A stretch of DNA of 39,187 nt from Planctomycetales bacterium (GTDB lineage Bacteria; Planctomycetota; Planctomycetia; Pirellulales; Pirellulaceae), in the NCBI GenBank assembly GCA_020426925.1, contig JAGQPC010000003.1, forward strand, positions 1 to 39,187. Direction: 5' to 3'. This document shows, one piece after another, positions 17,189 through 24,680 of the stretch. A program made the translations under genes and the position numbers. Every line of letters begins with the position of its first letter. Positions within the stretch are counted from its first letter, which is position 1. A model generated the notes under the pieces. The model worked only from the letters and a program-made list of their open reading frames with translations. It was not told where the DNA came from and did not search any database.

Positions 17189-17261
17189 CCGTACGACGGA
17201 CTTCTAGTCTTTCGATCAAGTCAGCAACGCTGCTTCGACGGGCTAGAACTCCGTCGTACGG
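17189..17261. repeat. 73-bp palindromic intergenic repeat
   Basis: The left arm (17189-17207, CCGTACGACGGACTTCTAG) is complementary to the right arm (17243-17261) at 18 of 19 positions. The interior keeps pairing: TTCGA with TCGA, and CAGC-aac-GCTG at the tip. Almost the whole element can fold into one hairpin. It lies upstream of the FG-GAP gene, outside any believable ORF. It looks like a REP/MITE-type palindromic unit. I believe similar ACGACGGACTTCTAG-type palindromes are frequent in Rhodopirellula-like genomes, but that is memory, not a search. Confidence 0.65.
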
Positions 17262-17716
17262 GTTTGCAGGACGCAGTTGTAGCTGGGCCCCGGCCCGACT
17301 ACATGGGATCCAGCAAAGCGACCTGCTCACCGACCTCTACAAATCGACAGCCTTGGAACGTCGGCCATGCTGCATTTCTCTCTATCCGAGACGTGACAGT
17401 GCACGCCGAATCGCCAACCTTAATCAGTCGCAGCAAGAAGCAAGTCCCCCTGCTGAAAAGCCTTGTGTTTTTCCTTTACTATCAAGCGGCTGTCAACTCG
17501 TCTATCAAGACGGACCGATGCGATTGGTCAAGGCTAGGGGGGCTGATGAAGATTTACCAGCAATCGCACACGGCCGTCGCGGAACCTCAGCTACCGATCG
17601 GCCACGACGACCACTCGCTTTAAAACGGCAGTTTCGCCGGCTGACATAAAGTTTGATTTTTTTTCAAGAATGTCACACTGAATCTGAGGAATGTGCAACA
17701 AATACCGGTTGGGAAT
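17262..17716. other. Intergenic region without a convincing gene
   Basis: This stretch sits between the palindromic repeat and the cold-shock promoter. A + strand frame is open across most of it (from 17093) but runs through the palindrome and the complement of the neighbouring gene's start, lacks an RBS and resembles nothing known. No tRNA or clear terminator is visible. It may hold further regulatory sequence for the FG-GAP gene. Confidence 0.4.
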
Positions 17717-17725
17717 TGTTATAAA
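17717..17725 (+). promoter_or_regulatory. Extended -10 promoter of the cold-shock gene
   Basis: TGTTATAAA matches an extended -10 (TGnTATAAT) without a recognisable -35. It would give a 5' leader of roughly 37 nt containing an unusual pyrimidine run (17742-17751) before the GGGAG ribosome binding site at 17756-17760. Confidence 0.4.
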
Positions 17726-17768
17726 CATGGCTCGTTAGTCCGTTTTTTTTTCGTCGGGAGTTTGCGAC

Positions 17769-17966
17769 ATGCCGCAAGGTAAAATCAAGAAACTAGTGTC
17801 AGATAAGGGATTCGGCTTTATTCAGGGTGATGGCGGAGACGTTTTCTTTCACCACTCCGCATTAGTCGACACAACGATTGAAGCGCTGCAAGAAGGACAA
17901 GCAGTCGAGTACGAAGAAGGAAGCGGCCCTAAAGGACCTCGGGCCGACAACGTACGCGTTGTGTAA
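17769..17966 (+). CDS. csp: Cold-shock domain protein (CspA family)
   Basis: A 65-residue single OB-fold protein covering the full family length. RNP1 is KGFGFI (residues 14-19) and RNP2 is VFFHHSAL (~25-32), the aromatic surface that binds single-stranded RNA/DNA. Such proteins act as RNA chaperones that melt mRNA structure at low temperature or during growth changes. It differs from the E. coli proteins in starting MPQGKIKKLVSDKGFGFI and having HH in RNP2, as in other small Csp proteins of non-enteric bacteria. It is monocistronic, with its own promoter, an RBS (GGGAG) 8 nt before the ATG and a strong terminator. Which paralogue this is cannot be told. Confidence 0.95.
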   Translation: MPQGKIKKLVSDKGFGFIQGDGGDVFFHHSALVDTTIEALQEGQAVEYEEGSGPKGPRADNVRVV

Positions 17967-17995
17967 CTTAAGTCAGCATTGCTGGATACAGAGCA

Positions 17996-18029
17996 CGAGC
18001 CTTTCGTTTGAAAGGCTCGTTTGCGTTTT
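17996..18029 (+). terminator. Rho-independent terminator of the cold-shock gene
   Basis: CGAGCCTTTC (17996-18005), loop GTTT, GAAAGGCTCG (18010-18019): a perfect 10-bp stem followed by TTTGCGTTTT. Lying between convergent genes, it may also serve the tRNA nucleotidyltransferase gene on the other strand. Confidence 0.85.
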
Positions 18030-18048
18030 GGGCGAACGTTTTCTTGCG

Positions 18049-19299
18049 CTACGACTTTTGCGCGATCGAAACAGCCAGTTTCATGGCTTCTGCTTTCGTT
18101 TCTATTTGTTCATTTAGTTGCTGATCGCGAATCTCATTCAGAATCGTCTTGAAGATTGGTCCGGGTGAAATACCGGCTGCGGTCAGATCATCGCCCGTTA
18201 GCAGCGGCAGCGGATTAAGCCGGTTAGATGGCAACGCTAGTTTTTTTCGACAGAACTCGATTCCGAAAAGTGATTCCTTGCGATATGTGGCAACAGCCTC
18301 TGCAAAAGAAACTAAATCATCGGCATCTTGTTCGATAAGAATCCGCTGGATTTTGGGCCAGGGCTCGCTGTGCGCCACACGAATTGACGATTCGTGTTGG
18401 ACTAGGCTCGCAATCTTGGCACGCTCTGTGTTCGATAGCTTCCATCGTGCTGACACTCGGTTGACCAAATCGATTGCGGTGTTCGCCAACAACAAAGCTG
18501 CGCAGCTCGATTCAAAAGTCGGCGGACTGCACGCCGCAATAATCCGTGCTCCTTGAGTCCACTGGTTGTCCGAAAGTTCAGGAAGCAATTCTTGCCGAAG
18601 CCCGCTTTCGCTTAGTAGTTCAGTTGCGATGGCAACGTTTTCGTGGGAAAACATTCGGCGCAGTTCGCTGGCAATTCGCTCAGCACTGACAACATGAATG
18701 TGCCGGGCATTCGATTGAATTGCGCGTAATGTTTCGCCTTCCAGCTGGAACTTGAATATTGTCGCGAACCGAACCGCTCGCAACATTCTTAAGCGATCTT
18801 CCGAAAAGCGTTGCTGCGAATCCCCAATACAGCGAATCACACCGTCTTTCAGATCGCGTTGGCCGCCGACGTAGTCAATTACCCGGCGATCGATCGGATC
18901 GTAAAACATTCCGTTGATCGTGAAGTCTCGACGCTTGGCATCTTCTTCGGCTGAACTGAACGAGACGCTGTCGGGATGCCTTCCATCCGAATAGGTGGCG
19001 TCCTTGCGAAACGTTGCCACTTCGACCGGCGGCTGATTTCGCCCATGAAAAACCGCTACAACGCCAAACGCTTCTCCAATCGCCAACGTTTTCCTACTTC
19101 CAAAAACAGCGCGTACTTGTTGTGGAGTTGCGTTTGTCGCGACATCGAAGTCTTTGGGCGGTCGGCCGAGTAGTCGGTCTCGAACGCACCCACCCGCCCA
19201 AAGTGCATAAAATCCAGCACTTCGCAGACGTTTCACGATTGAAACCGCGAATTCTTCGGCGTCGGCGCTACTTTCGTACATTTTGGGCGTTAACGACAA
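18049..19299 (-). CDS. tRNA nucleotidyltransferase / poly(A) polymerase family
   Basis: A class II nucleotidyltransferase of 416 residues (TTG start at 19299) or 410 (ATG at 19281, the more usual codon; neither has a clear RBS). The head domain shows GGCVRDRLLGRPPKDFDVAT with the catalytic DFD, then RRDFTINGM, RVIDYVGGQRDLKDG and RFSEDRLRMLRAVRFA, the nucleotide-selection and neck motifs. These enzymes add CCA to tRNA 3' ends or add poly(A) to RNA; sequence alone does not separate the activities, and some lineages split them between paralogues. The C-terminal ~200 residues form the helical body and tail. No HD domain is evident. It converges on the cold-shock gene. Confidence 0.9.
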   Translation of the reverse strand: MSLTPKMYESSADAEEFAVSIVKRLRSAGFYALWAGGCVRDRLLGRPPKDFDVATNATPQQVRAVFGSRKTLAIGEAFGVVAVFHGRNQPPVEVATFRKDATYSDGRHPDSVSFSSAEEDAKRRDFTINGMFYDPIDRRVIDYVGGQRDLKDGVIRCIGDSQQRFSEDRLRMLRAVRFATIFKFQLEGETLRAIQSNARHIHVVSAERIASELRRMFSHENVAIATELLSESGLRQELLPELSDNQWTQGARIIAACSPPTFESSCAALLLANTAIDLVNRVSARWKLSNTERAKIASLVQHESSIRVAHSEPWPKIQRILIEQDADDLVSFAEAVATYRKESLFGIEFCRKKLALPSNRLNPLPLLTGDDLTAAGISPGPIFKTILNEIRDQQLNEQIETKAEAMKLAVSIAQKS

Positions 19300-19373
19300 C
19301 TAGCAGATTTACCGTAAGTCGTGTTTCAAAAAAGAGTTATTACAATTGGTTTGCGTTCGTTTGTTGATAAACA

Positions 19374-19404
19374 CTTGACTAGGAGTGTCAAGGCGGCTTA
19401 CATT
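19374..19404 (+). promoter_or_regulatory. Promoter with overlapping inverted repeat upstream of the DUF1559 gene
   Basis: TTGACT (19375-19380) lies 18 nt from TACATT (19399-19404), a fair sigma-70-like pair. CTTGAC (19374-19379) and GTCAAG (19387-19392) form an inverted repeat on top of the -35, possibly an operator. A second AT-rich box, TATATA, lies near 19430. Confidence 0.4.
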
Positions 19405-19514
19405 ATCGGTCGCGAGGTGCTGTACCGACTATATAGGTATAGGCCTCATCCGAAGAGGCACTAAGGTCGCTTGGCCTTTGCATCATTATTCTTTTTTCTG
19501 TTTGGAGGTGTTCT

Positions 19515-20684
19515 ATGTTAAACCGTTCGAGAAGACAGGGTTTTACCCTGGTCGAACTGTTGGTGGTCATTGCCATCATCGCCATCCTAGTCTTGCTGCT
19601 ACTGCCAGCGGTGAATGCCGCACGTGAAGCAGCTCGACGCAACGGTTGTATCAACCAAGTTCGCCAACTGGCAATCGCTGTTGTGAACCACGAATCGGCT
19701 ACTCAGTCGTTCCCGTTGGTCAACACAGCTCCGCCGCTTGGAAATGAGCAGCCGTATACCGAAACGCTTGGTCGATACGCACCAGGTGAATACAAAGACC
19801 CGTCGTACGAACGTCGTGGCTATCGTAATGACGGCTACAGCTGGATTGTTCAAGCTCTGCCGTACATGGAAGAAACCACATTGTACGAGGATCTTTCTCG
19901 GGTTACGCAACAGTTCAAGTTGACCGCTTTCAATCCAGCTCTCAACATTTCGCTTGTTGATCAAGGTTCGGGTGCGGATGATGCGGAAGTTGTTGTAAAG
20001 CACCCCGCTGAACAAAACATCGACTTCTTGCACTGCCCATCGTTTGCGGGTGAGCACTTCGCTCAGTACTCGTATGGCGGATTCTTTGAAGGCGGTAGCG
20101 GTGGTGAGCACCCAGTTGCCGGTACGAACTATGTCGCAGTTTCCGCGTGTATTACACGAACGTCCAGAGGGACCGTACAGGACTGGGACGGTCAGTTCGG
20201 TGGTTCAATCATTTCAAAGCGTAAGCCAAACTCGTCTGGTCTGAAAATTCGAGACCTGATCGACGGTACTTCGAAGACGATCATCATCGCTGAATCGAAG
20301 CGAGAAGGTTACAGCTCGTGGTACTCAGGTCAGTCTTCATTCGTCACTGCAATGCGTCCTGATCAAACCGATCTTGAGATCGTTTATAAGGAAGACGGAG
20401 CCAACGGAGTTGGTGACACCGTTCTTTCTGGCCTGAACTGGGGCCGCGATATCCTGTTGGATACCGTTGCTAACCCCAACCAGGCAAACGATTGGTACTG
20501 CACCGTTTGGAAAGGGGATCAGCCTCGTGACTGGGGCCCGAGTAGCGATCACGCTGGTGGCGTAATCGTCCATGCTTTCGCTGATGGTCACACTCGAGGT
20601 TTGCCAGAATCGACCGACTCAACTGCTTACTTCCGGTTGATTTCGCGAGGCGGTAACGAAACGGTTAATCAAGAAGACCTGTAA
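19515..20684 (+). CDS. DUF1559 (SBP_bac_10) prepilin-like secreted protein
   Basis: 389 residues with an RBS (GGAGGTG, 19503-19509) before the ATG. The N-terminus has a class III prepilin signal: [11 protein letters not shown] followed by a hydrophobic helix ([17 protein letters not shown]), then AREAARR. A prepilin peptidase would cleave after the Gly and methylate the new N-terminal Phe, and the helix packs into a pseudopilus or membrane. The rest is the DUF1559 domain, a family strongly expanded in Planctomycetes, often with dozens of copies per genome. It ends in the typical H-x-G-G-V...[11 protein letters not shown] region. The gene is monocistronic, with a terminator after it. Its exact role is unknown in the family; a type II secretion pseudopilin-like or surface role is assumed. 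Confidence 0.93.
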   Translation: MLNRSRRQGFTLVELLVVIAIIAILVLLLLPAVNAAREAARRNGCINQVRQLAIAVVNHESATQSFPLVNTAPPLGNEQPYTETLGRYAPGEYKDPSYERRGYRNDGYSWIVQALPYMEETTLYEDLSRVTQQFKLTAFNPALNISLVDQGSGADDAEVVVKHPAEQNIDFLHCPSFAGEHFAQYSYGGFFEGGSGGEHPVAGTNYVAVSACITRTSRGTVQDWDGQFGGSIISKRKPNSSGLKIRDLIDGTSKTIIIAESKREGYSSWYSGQSSFVTAMRPDQTDLEIVYKEDGANGVGDTVLSGLNWGRDILLDTVANPNQANDWYCTVWKGDQPRDWGPSSDHAGGVIVHAFADGHTRGLPESTDSTAYFRLISRGGNETVNQEDL

Positions 20685-20708
20685 ACGACTAGATAACTGA
20701 TAACAAAA

Positions 20709-20739
20709 AGCCGTATCCTTTTGGGGATGCGGCTTTTTT
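20709..20739 (+). terminator. Rho-independent terminator after the DUF1559 gene
   Basis: AGCCGTATCC (20709-20718) pairs with GGATGCGGCT (20725-20734) with one U-G pair, followed by a run of six T. Confidence 0.85.
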
Positions 20740-20782
20740 CGTGCGCGGCACAAGAGACTGTCAAGTCGGTGGAGTGATTCGA

Positions 20783-22585
20783 ATGATTGCAGTTCTGCTG
20801 CTTGACGACTTCGATGAAGTCAAGCTCGTCAGGTGGAGCGTTTGGTTTGCCAAGGCTTGGAAGCTCGATCTGTGCTTATTGGATGTTTTGCGGCGAACGA
20901 AACCTTGTCGAAGTGAGTCGGATGATTTAGGTGACGCGCCTATTGACGTTCGAAATGAAATACATCGCAGTGTCGCTGATGGCGAACTGAAGGTTCGATA
21001 CATTTCAATGTCGACGAACGATCTTGTTGCAGGAATCGTCTCCGAAATAAGAGAGCTGAATCCAGAGCTAGTAGTTGTACCGAGGAACAGCACGACTCGG
21101 TCTGCGTCTCCGGATTTTTTGCTGCAGCGAAAATTGCTCAGTGGATTAGAGTGCAGTGTTTTGCTTCTCTGCCCTGACGGAAACGCAGATGCAACGAAGC
21201 TCAAGAAAATACTCACGGCCGGTGGCGAAGGGAATCATTCGTATAACGCGATCGCTCACGCCAAACAACTTGCCGAAGCAGCCGACGCAAAACTCACTGC
21301 CGTTTACGTCGAGTCCAACATAGGCACCGACTCTGAATCGGTGGGGCTCCAAATTCTCAATCGCACGTTGAGCCGGTCGGTCGGTGTCTCGCGACATTCG
21401 GTCGAGACCAAAGTGGTTGTCGATGACAATATTTTGGACGGGCTCCGCCAGTGCGTCGACGACGATGTTGATTTGATATTCTTGGGAATGCAACATCACG
21501 GAGTTGTGCACCGTTTCTTCTTTCGTTCGCTATCGGACGAAGTAACACTAGCGAGATTGGGGCCGGCCACAGCTGTACTGCGAGAAGAGCTGCCGCTAGT
21601 TGGAAAACTTCTTCGGCTGTGCGATCGCACGGTGCGGTCCAACGTGCCGCAGATCGAGCGTGATGAGCGATTGGCTTTGGTCGAGCGAATTCAATCGAGC
21701 TCAAAGTGGAACTTTGATTTTGTCGCATTGATCAGTCTGTCGACGCTGATTGCTGGCGGAGGCTTGATCCAGAATTCAGCAGCGGTTGTGATCGGCGCCA
21801 TGCTAGTCGCCCCGCTGATGACTCCGCTCCTGGGAACCGGACTTGCATTGATCCAGACAAACCGAGTTCTGTTTTTTGGCTCGCTCGCAACGGTCGTTCG
21901 AGGTTTCCTTTTAGCGTTCGCACTAGGAACTGTGTTGGGACTGGCTGTTCCTGGTCTCACCGACGAAATGCTGGCTCGCGGATCGCCTGGCGTTTTAGAT
22001 CTAGCCGTTGCGTTCGTTAGTGGAGTGGCCGCCGCATACGCAACCGGTCGACCGAATCTGGTTTCTGCATTACCGGGTGTCGCAATCGCTGCGTCGTTGG
22101 TTCCGCCGATCGCAACGTCAGGCATCGCAACGGCTAACGGCGATTTGCGATTGGCGGCGGGAGCGGCGCTTTTGTTTCTCACTAATATTTTGGCAATCGT
22201 GCTAGGTACGGCTGTCAGTTTTTGGGCTGTCGGAATACGCGGTAGTCACGAGCACGGCTATTTTGAGCGATGGGCCATCTCGGCTGGTGGCATGCTTTTG
22301 GTTCTGGCCATTGTAGTGGGAGCGTACGAAGCAACGGCTGGCAATAGCGTACCACCTGTTATTAGCGCACTGGTTACTCGCGATCTAGCGGATGTCAGTG
22401 CACACTGCGACCACATCGGCGTGGAGTTAGTAGACAATCAAGAAGCGGTCATTGTGCACATTCGTTCGTCCAAGCCCCTGGATGATTCGAGAGTCACTCG
22501 GATTGTTGAATTGGTTCGCCGCGAGCTTCACCAACCGATGCCAATCGAAGTCCACACCGAACTTCGCGTGCGTTTCAGCCCGTAG
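20783..22585 (+). CDS. Universal-stress-domain / DUF389 membrane fusion protein
   Basis: 600 residues from the ATG at 20783, chosen because GGTGGAG (20768-20774) lies 8 nt upstream; a frame opening at 20741 or GTG 20774 is less likely. The first ~280 residues look like two Usp-type alpha/beta domains (MIAVLLLDDFDEV start; a second unit from ~KKILTAGGEGNHSYNAIAHA). The middle (~305-500) is a multi-helix DUF389 domain (TIGR00341-like) with GGGLIQNSAAVVIGAMLVAP, LPGVAIAASLVPPIATSGIA and a C-terminal helix pair. The last ~90 residues are a soluble alpha/beta domain. DUF389 function is not established; a Usp sensor regulating a membrane protein or transporter is a guess. An adjacent terminator separates it from the DUF1559 gene. 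Confidence 0.85.
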   Translation: MIAVLLLDDFDEVKLVRWSVWFAKAWKLDLCLLDVLRRTKPCRSESDDLGDAPIDVRNEIHRSVADGELKVRYISMSTNDLVAGIVSEIRELNPELVVVPRNSTTRSASPDFLLQRKLLSGLECSVLLLCPDGNADATKLKKILTAGGEGNHSYNAIAHAKQLAEAADAKLTAVYVESNIGTDSESVGLQILNRTLSRSVGVSRHSVETKVVVDDNILDGLRQCVDDDVDLIFLGMQHHGVVHRFFFRSLSDEVTLARLGPATAVLREELPLVGKLLRLCDRTVRSNVPQIERDERLALVERIQSSSKWNFDFVALISLSTLIAGGGLIQNSAAVVIGAMLVAPLMTPLLGTGLALIQTNRVLFFGSLATVVRGFLLAFALGTVLGLAVPGLTDEMLARGSPGVLDLAVAFVSGVAAAYATGRPNLVSALPGVAIAASLVPPIATSGIATANGDLRLAAGAALLFLTNILAIVLGTAVSFWAVGIRGSHEHGYFERWAISAGGMLLVLAIVVGAYEATAGNSVPPVISALVTRDLADVSAHCDHIGVELVDNQEAVIVHIRSSKPLDDSRVTRIVELVRRELHQPMPIEVHTELRVRFSP

Positions 22586-22854
22586 CGTCCATGACCGCGC
22601 GGCTCATCGATAACGCACCGAACTCGTTAACTACCGGCAAGCCGAACCTATTGATACGAGCCGCGGTGACAGTTTGTGCGGATTATTCTGGTTATATTTT
22701 CTTCGGGATTTTTAATGCAAAGCGTTCCGCTCGGATGATGGAAAGTGTTGGCGTTTAGAACTATATTCAGAACTAGGCCTTGTCGGTCCGCTGATCGGCG
22801 ACACCTCAAAAATGGCCAATTCTTACCCCCCGCTTACAAAGAAGGCAAGTCCTC

Positions 22855-24231
22855 ATGGTTCTTCGAAATTGCTTTACCGCATTCTTAGCATCGTTGCTAA
22901 TGTGCGCCTGTGCGACGGCGCAGGATGCACCACAACCGTTCACGGCCGAAACGCTGCTGAGTCCGGTAATCGATAGCTACAGTCCGAAATACGACGACGT
23001 ACAGGCTGCTCTCGACAGCCTTCGCTCAGGCAACGTCGAGCAAGCTCGCCAGTCGCTGGACGCGGCATATAGCAAAAACCCCGATTTACCGCCGCCTAAC
23101 ACGATGCTTGCTCAAATCATGTTTCAAGCTCGAAAGCCAGACGCGGGCAAGCAGGCGTTAAACGAAGCGACTCGAACCAATCCGGACGATCCAGGAGCGT
23201 TTATTTACTTGGGCGATCTCTCGCTTCAGGAACGGCAGCTCGGCGTTGCAGAAAGCATGTACACCAAAGGCGTCGAACTCTGCAACAAATACAGCGCAAA
23301 CACGAAACGCCGTTCACGCCTGTTGGCCAAGGGCTATGGCGGGCTCGCACTTCTGAAAGAAAGTTCAAAGGATTGGGCAGGTGCGCAAGATTTACTTGAG
23401 AAAGTAATCCAAAACGATCCAGACAACGCAGTCGCGATGACCCGGCTTGGACGAGTCGTATTTCTTGGTGCGAAAAACGAAGAGGACGAAAAGAAGGCGT
23501 ACAAAATCTTCACCGACGTTTACCAACTGGATCCGGAACATACCGCTCGTCACGAAATAAATATGGCGTTGCTTTATGAGCAAGGTGGACGATCGGCCCG
23601 AGCTGAAAGCTTGATGAACCTGGCGATTAAGCGAGACGGAAAAAATGCGAAAACGCGACTCGCTGTCACCAAGTGGGCTATCGACGCGGGCAAGCTCGAC
23701 ATGGCAAGCGAAAACGTTCAAGCTGCTGATGCAATCGAACCGGACTCATTGGAAGTCCTCGTCTACAAAGGGCTCATTGATCGATTCAAAGGCAACTACG
23801 CAGCCGGGGAAGCGGCATTCCGAGAAGCTCATTTCAGATCGCCGAAGCACTTGGGCGCGATGACGCAACTCGCGCTTTGCTTGACTTCACAGGACGACGA
23901 CCAGAAGAAACAACTAGGGCTTCAGTTCGCCGACCTGTGCGTTCGAGTCTATCCCGATCTGAAGCAATCGTCAGGACGCGAATCGGCTGTGGTGCTCGCG
24001 TGGTGCTTAGCGCAAGTCGGTCAGTCAAACGCCGCTGCCCAAGCAGTTGCACGAGTGGTTCGGGAAGGATCGATCAGCGCAGACAGCGCGTACTACGCTG
24101 CACAGATCATTTTCGACGCAGGTCAATCGACTGCCGCCGAACGCATTCTAGAGTCCGCTCTTAAGAACGAGCGTGCTTTTCCAAACCGCTCAAAAGCGGA
24201 ACAGCTGATGAACCGAATCAAGCAAGGTTAA
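22855..24231 (+). CDS. Secreted TPR-repeat protein
   Basis: 458 residues with a Sec signal peptide (LRNCFTAFLASLLMCACATAQ, probable cleavage after ATA-Q). The mature part is almost entirely TPR units, each with the usual A/G-Y/L-A pattern, for example AQDLLEKVIQNDPDNAVAMT, AYKIFTDVYQLDPEHTA and AEAAFREAHFRSPKHLGAM. TPRs form a superhelical scaffold for protein-protein contacts, here in the periplasm or outside. No enzymatic domain is visible. A weak AAGAAGG lies ~13 nt before the ATG. It is monocistronic with its own terminator. The partner cannot be named. Confidence 0.9.
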   Translation: MVLRNCFTAFLASLLMCACATAQDAPQPFTAETLLSPVIDSYSPKYDDVQAALDSLRSGNVEQARQSLDAAYSKNPDLPPPNTMLAQIMFQARKPDAGKQALNEATRTNPDDPGAFIYLGDLSLQERQLGVAESMYTKGVELCNKYSANTKRRSRLLAKGYGGLALLKESSKDWAGAQDLLEKVIQNDPDNAVAMTRLGRVVFLGAKNEEDEKKAYKIFTDVYQLDPEHTARHEINMALLYEQGGRSARAESLMNLAIKRDGKNAKTRLAVTKWAIDAGKLDMASENVQAADAIEPDSLEVLVYKGLIDRFKGNYAAGEAAFREAHFRSPKHLGAMTQLALCLTSQDDDQKKQLGLQFADLCVRVYPDLKQSSGRESAVVLAWCLAQVGQSNAAAQAVARVVREGSISADSAYYAAQIIFDAGQSTAAERILESALKNERAFPNRSKAEQLMNRIKQG

Positions 24232-24268
24232 GCTCAGCTCTCGCGATCGAACTAACCGTTTTCAACGC

Positions 24269-24304
24269 ACGGCCTCCCATTCAGTTGGTGAGGCCGTTTT
24301 TTTT
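24269..24304 (+). terminator. Rho-independent terminator after the TPR gene
   Basis: ACGGCCTC (24269-24276) pairs with GAGGCCGT (24290-24297), followed by an 8-T run to 24304. Confidence 0.85.
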
Positions 24305-24357
24305 GTGGACGCCAACCTGGCTGTGCCACCTCTTACAAGCTGAATGTTGTTCAAGCC

Positions 24358-24510
24358 GAGCGGCAAAGTCAGTCACTGCCGCTCATGTCTCGCGTGCGGT
24401 CTATCAACAAGCCAAAGCGCGTTCTTCGTTTAGCAATCTTAGTGCCAAGTAACCCGTCAACTCTGCGGGGCACGCGGTCGTCGCGCGTGGGGTAATTGAC
24501 GCGTTTTTTT
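24358..24510 (+). ncRNA. Candidate small RNA with hairpin and own terminator
   Basis: In the 376-bp gap before the patatin gene, a perfect 8-bp stem GAGCGGCA (24358-24365) / TGCCGCTC (24377-24384) is followed ~100 nt later by CGCGT (24484-24488) / ACGCG (24499-24503) and seven T (24504-24510), an intrinsic terminator. No protein gene on this strand precedes it after the TPR terminator, so the terminator needs another client. It could be an independent sRNA or a leader with attenuation for the patatin gene. A 78-codon minus-strand frame (24404-24640) overlaps but has no RBS or recognisable content. No known RNA family is recognised. Confidence 0.3.
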
Positions 24511-24680
24511 GTTGAAATGACGCTCGCCAGTGCTTACAACGTGTAACTGCGAGGGTTAGTGTTCCCCTCGTTCTGTCGGTGATCCAACAGGTTTGTCGCA
24601 ACAGCACAGAAGATCTTCCGTTTCTTGCAGTAGGTTCCACTGCGTTTTCAGTAGTCCGGGAGCTTTAAAGGTGATCAATC

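Noticed and set aside
17093-17623. 176-codon + strand frame
   Set aside because: Runs through the palindromic repeat and the complement of a neighbouring start, has no RBS and no protein-like pattern.
22586-22854. Promoter for the TPR gene (TATATT near 22690)
   Set aside because: AT-rich box present but no -35 at acceptable spacing; not supported enough to list.
24404-24640. 78-codon minus-strand frame
   Set aside because: GTG start without RBS, crosses the putative sRNA terminator, no recognised motif.
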